Source: an uncultured Eggerthellaceae bacterium
GTDB taxonomy: Bacteria > Actinomycetota > Coriobacteriia > Coriobacteriales > Eggerthellaceae
DNA: 20,887 nucleotides
Direction: 5' to 3'
Assembly: GCA_958454405.1 (NCBI GenBank)
Contig: CAUEBO010000049.1
Span: forward strand, 1-20,887
Shown here: positions 15,380 to 20,887 of the stretch, piece after piece
How positions within the stretch are numbered: position 1 is the first letter of the stretch
Layout: the number at the start of each line of letters is the position of its first letter
Program-made: the position numbers and the translations under genes
Notes under the pieces: generated by a model
The model's database searches: none
The model's input: the letters and a program-made list of their open reading frames with translations, nothing else
What the model was told of the DNA's origin: nothing

Positions 15380-15422
15380 GGCGCTTCGGTGCTGCATCGC
15401 ATGCGAGCGGGTTCGAAGCGCC
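15380..15422 (+). other. Structured leader upstream of the sensor kinase
   Basis: A second inverted repeat, GGCGCTTCG (15380-15388) and CGAAGCGCC (15414-15422), encloses a smaller hairpin, GCATCGCATGC. It ends 15 bp before the kinase's GAGGGGG ribosome-binding site. It may be part of the dmsB terminator region or a translational control element for the kinase. No ligand-binding RNA family was recognised, and no clear promoter was seen in 15281-15452. Confidence 0.4.
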
Positions 15423-15452
15423 GCGCTGCGCGAGTTCGAGGGGGTGACGGGG

Positions 15453-17195
15453 ATGGAGCGGGACGGACGGACGCGGCCTCGGGGGAGGAGGACGCTGATC
15501 GTGCAGTACGTCGTGATGATGACGTGCATAGCGTCGGTCCTCGTGGTCGCGTACACCGTGTGGTCGTATGCGGAGCAGGCGAGCCTGATCGAGGAGCAAA
15601 TGCTTTCCGAAGCGCGCGTGCTGGAGCAGTCGGTGCAGGCCACGTGGGACTTCATCGATTACGAGCAGACGAACATCAACTACGATCGCGACGGGACGTA
15701 CAACTTCAAAGGGCTGTACTGCTCGCTCGTGGGCAAAAGCGTGGGCAAGCTGTTCTCCATGAGCACGGACTACCAGTACATGCTGCGCTACACGCGCATC
15801 GACCCGCGCAACGCCCTCGACGAGCCCGACGAGTTCGAGCGGGCCGCCTTCGACAGCTTCTACAACGAGGGCGAAGACGAGTACTGCGACTTCGTCGAGG
15901 ACGGCAACGGCGGCCGCGACTTCCGCTACGTGGGCGCCATCTACCTGACGGAAAGCTGCATGGACTGCCATGGCGGCCCGGAGGGCGAGCTGGACGTGAC
16001 GGGATTCCAGAAGGAGGGCTTGGAAGTCGGGGACATCGGCGGGGCGGTGAGCATCACGGCGTCCGCCGGCTTGTACCAGGCTGGCATCGATCTCAACACG
16101 GGCCGCACGGTCCTGTTCTTCGTGCTGTTCCTTTCCGTGGCGTTCGGGGCGAGCGTGCTGTTCTTCCGGCGCAACGTGACGGCGCCCATCGCGCGCATCG
16201 AGGATGCGATGGTGGGGATGGGCGGCGGCAACCTCAAAGTGGACGTCGGGGACGTGGGCCACACCCGCGAGATCAACGACCTCGCCGAAGGCGTGGAGGC
16301 CATGGCGAAAGAGCTCGACGCCCTCTATACCACGCTCGAAGAGAAGGTGGATAGCAGGACCAGGCTGTACCGCGAGGCCAACGAGATGCTCGAAGAACAG
16401 CGCGAGCGCATCGCCCGGGCAAACGAGCTGCTGGCGGAAACCAACGAGAAGCTCAAGGAGGAGAACGAGTACCGGGCCAACATCGTCGCCATCCTGAGCC
16501 ACGAGCTGCGCACGCCCCTCACGGCCATTCTCGCCTACGTGGATCTGTGGGAGACGTCCGGAGAAGCCCAGAGCGAAGAGAGCCGCGATTGCATCGAGAA
16601 GGTGAAGGTGCACAGCTTGGCGCTGCTTGAAATGGTGAACAACGTGCTGGACATGGTGCGGGTGGAGTCCGGAGCCCTCGAGCTGGCCCAGGAGACGATC
16701 GACTTGGTGGATCTGGTGCGCGCCGTGACGGCTCTCGCGGACCCCATCGCGCGCGGCAAGGGCGTCTCCGTGGCGTCGGAGATAGCGGGGGACGTGCCGC
16801 TCATCAAGGGGGATTGGGCTCAGATCGAGAAGATCCTCGGCAACCTGATGAGCAACGCCGTCAAATTCACCGACGAAGGCTGCCATGTGCTGTTCCGCAC
16901 GACGTTCGACGCGCGCAGCGGCAGCGTGTCGTTCTCGGTTTCCGACGACGGCATCGGCATCGCGCCCGAGAGCCTCGACAGCATATTCGATCGGTTCGTG
17001 CAGGCCGACGCGTCGATATCGCGGAAGTACCGCGGCAGCGGCCTGGGCCTCTCGCTTGTGAAGAAGACGGCCGAGGCGCTTGGGGGGACGGTGCGCGTGG
17101 AAAGCGAGTTGGGGGTGGGCAGCACGTTCACCGTCACGCTTCCCGTGGAGGTGGTAGAGGAGGATGAGATCGATGAAGATACTGATCGCCGATGA
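15453..17195 (+). CDS. Membrane sensor histidine kinase with haem-binding DUF3365-type sensor domain
   Basis: This 580-residue kinase has TM1 at about 14-38, an extracytoplasmic domain of about 180 residues containing ESCMDCHGG (CxxCH at C169, C172, H173), and TM2 at about 219-238. A HAMP region (about 240-292) and a long charged coiled coil (about 293-340) follow. HisKA comes next with SHELRTPL (phospho-accepting H350), then HATPase_c with N box NAVKFTDEG (468-476), G1 SDDGIGI (497-503) and G2 GSGLGLSLVKK (528-538). All catalytic motifs are present. The CxxCH in a domain of this layout matches DUF3365 (Tll0287-like) haem sensors, suggesting redox or gas sensing. The ATG at 15453 follows GAGGGGG by 8 bases. 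Its 3' end overlaps the response-regulator start by 23 bp, so the two are coupled. Its gene sits directly after the reductase genes, its likely target. Confidence 0.93.
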   Translation: MERDGRTRPRGRRTLIVQYVVMMTCIASVLVVAYTVWSYAEQASLIEEQMLSEARVLEQSVQATWDFIDYEQTNINYDRDGTYNFKGLYCSLVGKSVGKLFSMSTDYQYMLRYTRIDPRNALDEPDEFERAAFDSFYNEGEDEYCDFVEDGNGGRDFRYVGAIYLTESCMDCHGGPEGELDVTGFQKEGLEVGDIGGAVSITASAGLYQAGIDLNTGRTVLFFVLFLSVAFGASVLFFRRNVTAPIARIEDAMVGMGGGNLKVDVGDVGHTREINDLAEGVEAMAKELDALYTTLEEKVDSRTRLYREANEMLEEQRERIARANELLAETNEKLKEENEYRANIVAILSHELRTPLTAILAYVDLWETSGEAQSEESRDCIEKVKVHSLALLEMVNNVLDMVRVESGALELAQETIDLVDLVRAVTALADPIARGKGVSVASEIAGDVPLIKGDWAQIEKILGNLMSNAVKFTDEGCHVLFRTTFDARSGSVSFSVSDDGIGIAPESLDSIFDRFVQADASISRKYRGSGLGLSLVKKTAEALGGTVRVESELGVGSTFTVTLPVEVVEEDEIDEDTDRR

Positions 17196-17904
17196 CGAGC
17201 GCGACTTGTGCGATGCCGTGCGCAAGATGGTCGAGCGGCGCGGGCACACCTGTTTCGCGGTGCTCGACGGCGCGGAGGTCGTGCGCGCCTACGAACGCGA
17301 GCGGCCCGACCTTGTGGTGCTCGACGTGATGATGCCGGGGGTGAACGGGTTCGATCTGTGTCGCGATATCCGGCAGCTCGATCCGAAAGTGCCCATCATC
17401 ATGCTGTCCGCGAAGAGCGACATCGTCGACAAGAGCATCGGGTTCGCCGCGGGCTGCGACGACTACGTTGCGAAGCCCTTCAACGGCCAGGAGCTGCTCA
17501 TGCGGATCGAAGCCGGCTTGAGGCGGGCGAAGATCAACGAGAGCGGCGAGCCGAAGCGCCGCAACCGCGCGACGGTGCGCGTGGGCGATATGGAGATCAG
17601 GCTCAAGAAGAACGAAGTGCTCGTGCATGGCGAGTACGTGAACCTCACGCCGAAAGAGTTCCAGATCATCGCGTTTCTTGCCAACCACCTGGGTGAAGTG
17701 TTCACGGCCCAGAGCATCATCGAGAATGTGTGGGGCCAGGCCTACATGCCGGAATCGGCCAGCATCGCGGTGTTCGTGCGCAAGATACGCAGCAAGATCG
17801 AAGACGATCCGTCCAAGCCCCGCTACCTTCAAACCGTTTGGCGCGAAGGGTACCGGCTGGGCGACGACGGCGCGATCGACGCCGACGGGCATGCGGATGC
17901 GTGA
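17173..17904 (+). CDS. OmpR/PhoB-family response regulator
   Basis: This 243-residue regulator has a receiver domain with the acidic pair D8/E9 region (ADDE), phospho-acceptor D51 in VLDVMMPG, S79 and K101 in KPF. A C-terminal winged-helix DNA-binding domain follows, with LTPKEFQIIAFLANH and VFVRKIRSKIED leading to LQTVWREGYRL. The ATG at 17173 is preferred because AGAGGAGG ends nine bases before it; the ATG at 17164 is too close to that site. It overlaps the end of the kinase gene, so it is the cognate partner. It probably controls the divergent torD/dmsA-like promoters, where CTTACC half-sites occur; that link is inference. A strong hairpin follows. Confidence 0.95.
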   Translation: MKILIADDERDLCDAVRKMVERRGHTCFAVLDGAEVVRAYERERPDLVVLDVMMPGVNGFDLCRDIRQLDPKVPIIMLSAKSDIVDKSIGFAAGCDDYVAKPFNGQELLMRIEAGLRRAKINESGEPKRRNRATVRVGDMEIRLKKNEVLVHGEYVNLTPKEFQIIAFLANHLGEVFTAQSIIENVWGQAYMPESASIAVFVRKIRSKIEDDPSKPRYLQTVWREGYRLGDDGAIDADGHADA

Positions 17905-17951
17905 AGGGTTGCGGCGGCTCCCTTCCGTTCGCAGGCCGCCGGGGCCGCAGA

Positions 17952-17985
17952 CGAACGAAGGACCGCCGAGGCGGTCCTTCGTTCG
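17952..17985. terminator. Hairpin between convergent response regulator and dehydrogenase genes
   Basis: CGAACGAAGGACCGCC (17952-17967) pairs with GGCGGTCCTTCGTTCG (17970-17985) across a minimal loop, giving about 15-16 bp of perfect stem. It lies between two converging genes (stops at 17904 and 18011) and is symmetrical, so it can serve both. Neither side has a long T-tract. Confidence 0.75.
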
Positions 17986-18010
17986 ATGCGCGGCAGGTGC
18001 TGATCCGGGC

Positions 18011-19075
18011 CTAGTGGTGGCACCCGCATCCGCAGCCGCCTGAGCCCACGTAGAGGTTCATCGGGTAGGCCAGGTACTCCGCCGGGGGCAGATGGTCCAC
18101 CGTGACGTAGCCCGGAGCCGCGGCGAGGATGGCGGGTATGCGGTTCACGACGGTCGCGCAGGTGTGCTCGACCGTGGCGGGCTTCGCGACGGAGAACGAG
18201 GTGTCGGGCTCGCCGCACAGCTTCCAATCGCAGAGGTCGCCGTCTTGCGCGCCGTACACCTTGCCGATGCACCGCGTTTCGATGACGGGCCCTTGGAACG
18301 TCTCGGTGGTCACGACGGCGCTCATGCCGATGCAGCGCCCGGCGGGAATGGTCTCGCCCATCGTTTCGGAGTAGGTGTCCTGCTCGGCGATGAAGGGCAC
18401 CGCCTTCTGGGTCTGGGATTTGATGGTCCAGCCGAACAGGGAGGCCAAGGCCTCGTTCGAGTTCCACACGTAGGACGGCTCCACCGTCTCGGGGTGGGCG
18501 AGGGTCGCCTCGAACTCGTCGGCGGTGAGGCCCACGCCGTGGGCCTTCGCCAGCGCGAGCCCGTAGTCTTCCACGTTGTAGCTCGTGGCGCCCTCGATGC
18601 GATCGATGCGCTGCACGCCGCCTGCGACGCAGCCTATCATGTTGATCCAGAAGATGTCCTGCATGCCCGAGCCGACGATGGTGCAGCCCGTCTCCTTCGC
18701 CAGTGCGTCGAGCCGATTCGTGAGGGCGGCGGACGTCGTCCAGGAATAGATGGCCTCCTCGCAGGTCGTCACCACGTTGATGCCCCGCTCAGCGCAGGCT
18801 TCGAACATGGGGTAGACGTCCTCGACGAAGCTGAACAGTTCCAGCACGGCGATGTCGGGATCGCATTCGTCGAGCACCTTTTGGGCATCGTCGGATATCG
18901 TGACGCCCAGCTTGCAGCCGAGTTCGGCGAAGTCGCCCACGTCCATGCCGACCACGGCCGGATCGATGTCGATGGCGCCGACGATCTGGGCGCCCTTCTC
19001 ATGCAGGTAGCGGAGCGTGTGCTTCGCCATTTTCCCGCATCCGTACTGCACTACGCGGATCTTCTCGCGATTCAT
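18011..19075 (-). CDS. 2,4-diaminopentanoate dehydrogenase-like NAD(P)-binding protein (DapB-N family), intact copy
   Basis: This 354-residue dehydrogenase-like protein has an N-terminal Rossmann motif, RVVQYGCGKMAKHTLRYL (7-24), and an acidic residue after the second strand (GAIDIDPAVVG). It also has GSGMQDIFWINM, at the place where relatives in the diaminopentanoate dehydrogenase/DapB-N group carry their substrate-domain junction. True members oxidise 2,4-diaminopentanoate in ornithine fermentation, but no ornithine-fermentation genes are nearby, so the substrate is open. The C-terminus is unusual: GSGGCGCGCHH, a Cys/His cluster that could bind metal. The last 178 codons before the final His and stop are duplicated exactly at 10520-11053. 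The ATG at 19075 follows GGAGGGAG. A possible -10 (TAGAAT, 19112-19117 on the minus strand) lies about 37 bp upstream. Confidence 0.85.
   Translation of the reverse strand: MNREKIRVVQYGCGKMAKHTLRYLHEKGAQIVGAIDIDPAVVGMDVGDFAELGCKLGVTISDDAQKVLDECDPDIAVLELFSFVEDVYPMFEACAERGINVVTTCEEAIYSWTTSAALTNRLDALAKETGCTIVGSGMQDIFWINMIGCVAGGVQRIDRIEGATSYNVEDYGLALAKAHGVGLTADEFEATLAHPETVEPSYVWNSNEALASLFGWTIKSQTQKAVPFIAEQDTYSETMGETIPAGRCIGMSAVVTTETFQGPVIETRCIGKVYGAQDGDLCDWKLCGEPDTSFSVAKPATVEHTCATVVNRIPAILAAAPGYVTVDHLPPAEYLAYPMNLYVGSGGCGCGCHH
18017..18550. repeat. Right copy of the 534-bp perfect direct repeat
   Basis: This is the same orientation and identical sequence as 10520-11053. Here it lies wholly inside the intact dehydrogenase gene, ending one codon before its stop. 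Together the copies flank 6,963 bp carrying torD, the dmsA-like and dmsB-like genes, the sensor kinase and the response regulator. Confidence 0.95.
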
Positions 19076-19155
19076 GCGGTCTCCCTCCGAATGTTGGGCT
19101 TTTCTATCACGATTCTACCCGGAGAAGCGCCGCGCATCGGAAGCTGGTGCCGAAA

Positions 19156-19189
19156 CGTAGGAAAGCCGCCCGAAGGCGGCTTTCCTACG
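19156..19189 (-). terminator. Terminator of the aminotransferase gene
   Basis: The 15-bp perfect stem CGTAGGAAAGCCGCC/GGCGGCTTTCCTACG has a 4-nt loop (19171-19174). Read on the minus strand, the loop is the very stable C(UUCG)G tetraloop and is followed by GTTTCGG. It lies 64 bp past the aminotransferase stop and upstream of the dehydrogenase promoter, insulating the two genes. Confidence 0.8.
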
Positions 19190-19252
19190 GCATCCGCTCC
19201 ACGCTGAATCCGGTCCGGCCTCAACGTGGGCGGTCGCTCGAACGGCGCGCGC

Positions 19253-20539
19253 TTACGCCAGCAGCTGTTCCACGTAGGCCAGCTTCACGCAGCAGGTGAA
19301 CACGTCCATGGCCTCGTCCAGCTCCTCAAGCGGGGGCAGGGTGGGGGCGATGCGGATGTTCGAGTCGTGCGGATCCTGCTTGAGCGGGAAGGTGGCGCCC
19401 GCGCCGGTCATCGTGACGCCGGCTTCCTTGGCAAGCGACACGATGCGTTTCGCGGTGCCCTCCGGGGCGTCGAACGACACGAAGTAGCCGCCGCGCGGAT
19501 TGCTCCAGGCGCAGCCGCCCACCTCGGCCAGTCCTTCTTCCAGCTTGCGGTTCACCAGCTGGAACTTCGGGCGCAGAATGGCGGCGTGCTTGGCCATGTG
19601 CGCGGCCAGGCCGTCGGCGTCTTTCAGGAACCGCACGTGGCGCAGCTGGTTCAGCTTGTCGTGGCCGATGGTCTGCACGCCCATGCGCTTTTTGATCTCG
19701 GCGATGTTGGCCGGGCTGGCCGCCAGGCCCGAGATGCCGGCGCCGGGGAACGTGACTTTCGAGGTGGATGCGAACTTGAAGCATCGGTCGGGGTTGCCGG
19801 CTTCCGCGCATGCGGCGCCGATGTCGAGCAGCTGGTCCTGGTCGGCCTCGTCGTCGAAGAGGTGGTGGATGCAGTAGGCGTTGTCCCAGAAGATGCGGAA
19901 GTCCTCGGCTGCGCATTCCATGGAGGCCAGACGGCGCACGACTTCGTCGGAATAGGTGACGCCGCCCGGATTCGAGTACTTCGGCACGCACCAGATGCCC
20001 TTGACCGCCGGATCGGCTGCGGCGATGCGCTCGACTTCGTCCATGTCGGGGCCGTCTTCATTCATGGGAACGACGATCATCTCGATGCCGAACGCCTCGG
20101 TCACGCCGAAATGGCGGTCGTAGCCGGGGGAGGGGCATATCCACTTCACCGCGTCGAGCTTGCCCCACGGGGTCGAGCCGAGCGTGCCGAACATCCAGCA
20201 GCGGGCCACGGTGTCGTACATGATGTTGAGGCTGGCGTTGCCGAACACGATGATGTTCTCGGGCTCGTCGTCGAGCATGGGGGCCAGAAGCTCCTTCGCC
20301 TCGGGCAAGCCGTCCACCACGCCGTAGTTGCGGCAGTCCGTGCCGTCGGCGGCCGTGCAGTCCTCCAGCGTCTCCACCGCTTCGAGCATGGGCATGCTGA
20401 GGTCGAGCTGCGCCTTGGCGGGCTTGCCGCGCGCCATGTTCAGGGCGAGGCCGCGCGCCTTGATCTCGCCGTATTCGCGCTCAAGCTGCTCCTTGAGCGC
20501 CGCCAGCTCTTCGTTTCCCCGTTCCGCGTACGTGGGCAT
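19253..20539 (-). CDS. PLP-dependent aminotransferase, MocR-type class I/II (Aminotran_MocR family)
   Basis: This 428-residue stand-alone aminotransferase has no DNA-binding domain. Family marks are ARGKPAKAQLDLS (36-48), DGTDCRNYGVVDGLPEAKEL (65-84), CPSPGYDRHFGVTEAFGIEM (135-154), GIWCVPKYSNPGGVTYS (181-197), the aspartate region IFWDNAY (216-222) and the PLP-lysine motif FASTSKVTFPGAG (K261). NPRGGYFVSF near the C-terminus supplies the usual carboxylate-binding arginine. The enzyme moves amino groups between an amino acid and a 2-oxo acid in the cytoplasm; the exact substrates are not readable. The ATG at 20539 follows GGAAGGAAG; upstream in-frame codons belong to the promoter region. It is monocistronic, with its own promoter and a terminator at 19156-19189. 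Family assignment rests on remembered motifs. Confidence 0.92.
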   Translation of the reverse strand: MPTYAERGNEELAALKEQLEREYGEIKARGLALNMARGKPAKAQLDLSMPMLEAVETLEDCTAADGTDCRNYGVVDGLPEAKELLAPMLDDEPENIIVFGNASLNIMYDTVARCWMFGTLGSTPWGKLDAVKWICPSPGYDRHFGVTEAFGIEMIVVPMNEDGPDMDEVERIAAADPAVKGIWCVPKYSNPGGVTYSDEVVRRLASMECAAEDFRIFWDNAYCIHHLFDDEADQDQLLDIGAACAEAGNPDRCFKFASTSKVTFPGAGISGLAASPANIAEIKKRMGVQTIGHDKLNQLRHVRFLKDADGLAAHMAKHAAILRPKFQLVNRKLEEGLAEVGGCAWSNPRGGYFVSFDAPEGTAKRIVSLAKEAGVTMTGAGATFPLKQDPHDSNIRIAPTLPPLEELDEAMDVFTCCVKLAYVEQLLA

Positions 20540-20610
20540 CGTGCTTCCTTCCATCGTCTCCCGCTGCAGGGCCGCGCTCGGCGGACCCTCCGTCTCGAAT
20601 GTACCGTCCC

Positions 20611-20639
20611 AGTATAAGGATTCGCCCTGCGAGCGTCGA
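20611..20639 (-). promoter_or_regulatory. Promoter of the aminotransferase gene
   Basis: On the minus strand TCGACG (20634-20639) and TATACT (20611-20616) are spaced by 17 bp, close to consensus -35 and -10 elements. The start codon lies about 72 bp downstream, giving a leader of about 65 nt. The remaining intergenic DNA (20540-20820) holds two hairpins and nothing else I could identify. Confidence 0.65.
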
Positions 20640-20680
20640 TACCGTTTTCGCGCCGGAGCTGGCGGGCGGCGCCCCCAAGG

Positions 20681-20703
20681 CCCGGGGCGCAAGGCGCCCC
20701 GGG
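20681..20703. other. GC-only hairpin upstream of the aminotransferase promoter
   Basis: CCCGGGGCGC (20681-20690) and GCGCCCCGGG (20694-20703) form a perfect 10-bp stem with a 3-nt loop. It has no T-tract. It sits between the right-edge gene's terminator and the aminotransferase promoter and may back up termination. Confidence 0.5.
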
Positions 20704-20750
20704 AAGGCGTCCCGCGTCCCTCGCGATGGGCGACACGGGGCGGAACGCGA

Positions 20751-20797
20751 CAATGCCGTGCTGGCGCGCTTCGATGCGGCGTGCCAGCACGGCATTG
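20751..20797 (-). terminator. Long hairpin, probable terminator of the right-edge gene
   Basis: CAATGCCGTGCTGGC (20751-20765) pairs perfectly with GCCAGCACGGCATTG (20783-20797), and about five further pairs (two G-T) extend into the centre. It lies 23 bp past the stop codon of the minus-strand gene at the window edge. The following bases are not T-rich, so Rho-independent strength is uncertain. Confidence 0.65.
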
Positions 20798-20820
20798 CTC
20801 CGGTTCGTTTCGTTTTCGCT

Positions 20821-20887
20821 CTAGGACTGGCTCTGCCTGGAGGCGATGTACCTCAGCACGCCCCACACCGAGTAGCCCACCACGCCC
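20821..20887 (-). CDS. 3' end of an unidentified gene (last 21 codons and stop)
   Basis: Reading leftwards from the window edge, an open frame ends in TAG at 20821-20823 and encodes a C-terminus ending GYSVWGVLRYIASRQSQS. The hydrophobic-aromatic stretch followed by a basic, polar tail would suit the last membrane helix of a small membrane protein, but too little is present to name a family. The long hairpin just downstream supports a real gene end here. Confidence 0.5.
   Translation of the reverse strand, partial: GVVGYSVWGVLRYIASRQSQS

Noticed and set aside
13565..17249. Very long open frames on the minus strand (about 690 and 660 codons) opposite the dmsA/dmsB and sensor-kinase genes
   Set aside because: They lie antisense to genes with clear motifs, have low-complexity Arg/Ala/His-rich products and are the expected by-product of high-GC third codon positions.
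10520..18550. Composite transposon or IS element explaining the direct repeats
   Set aside because: The repeats contain only dehydrogenase coding sequence, with no transposase, terminal inverted repeats or target-site duplication seen.
19226..20617. 463-codon plus-strand open frame opposite the aminotransferase
   Set aside because: It is a shadow of the PLP enzyme, with a biased product and no ribosome-binding site.
1..20887. tRNA, rRNA, CRISPR array, integrase or attachment site
   Set aside because: I read for cloverleaf-like tracts, short spaced repeats and recombinase motifs and found none that I could support.

Overview
The window is high-GC DNA carrying genes of an anaerobic, respiring bacterium. 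The likeliest source is a gut-type actinobacterium of the Eggerthellaceae (Eggerthella/Gordonibacter/Adlercreutzia-like). This is inferred from gene content: a NifJ-type pyruvate:ferredoxin oxidoreductase, a Tat-exported DMSO-reductase-family enzyme with its TorD chaperone, a CaiABC/FixAB-like acyl-CoA reduction operon and a MocR-type aminotransferase. I could not run a search to confirm it.

Layout. (1) 1-1301 (+) is the 3' part of nifJ, closed by a strong terminator. (2) 1428-9215 (-) is one operon-like run, listed here in transcription order: CaiA-like acyl-CoA dehydrogenase, hotdog thioesterase, CrtI/phytoene-desaturase-like FAD oxidoreductase, CaiB-like type III CoA-transferase, acyl-CoA ligase, then ETF beta and alpha (FixA/FixB-like). 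A divergent LysR regulator (9463-10449, +) faces it across an intergenic region with two dyads. Parts of this block are visibly lower in GC than the flanks. (3) 10478-11092 (-) is a broken 3' fragment of a dehydrogenase gene. (4) 11083-17904 is a respiratory reductase module: torD (-), then divergent dmsA-like and dmsB-like genes, then a sensor kinase with a haem c motif and an OmpR-type response regulator (all +). (5) 18011-19075 (-) is the intact dehydrogenase (2,4-diaminopentanoate dehydrogenase-like). (6) 19253-20539 (-) is a MocR-type aminotransferase. (7) 20821-20887 (-) is the last 21 codons of an unidentified gene.

How the parts work together. The operon in block 2 has what is needed to activate a carboxylate to its CoA thioester, pass CoA between product and substrate, and reduce a 2,3-double bond with electrons delivered through ETF. 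This is the logic of E. coli carnitine/crotonobetaine respiration and of clostridial aryl-acrylate reduction. Its substrate is unknown. FixC and FixX are absent, and an unusual CrtI-like flavoprotein sits in the operon instead. Block 4 looks like a self-contained extracytoplasmic reductase with its own redox-sensing two-component system. It has no DmsC-type membrane anchor, but the catalytic subunit carries a lipobox after its twin-arginine signal.

The most striking structural signal is a perfect 534-bp direct repeat (10520-11053 and 18017-18550, 7,497 bp apart). It is exactly 178 in-frame codons of the dehydrogenase gene, and it brackets the whole reductase/two-component module. The left copy is a truncated hybrid gene. 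This points to recent duplication, gene conversion or single-crossover integration (or an assembly error), and would allow excision or amplification of the module. I saw no tRNA, rRNA, CRISPR array or insertion sequence.
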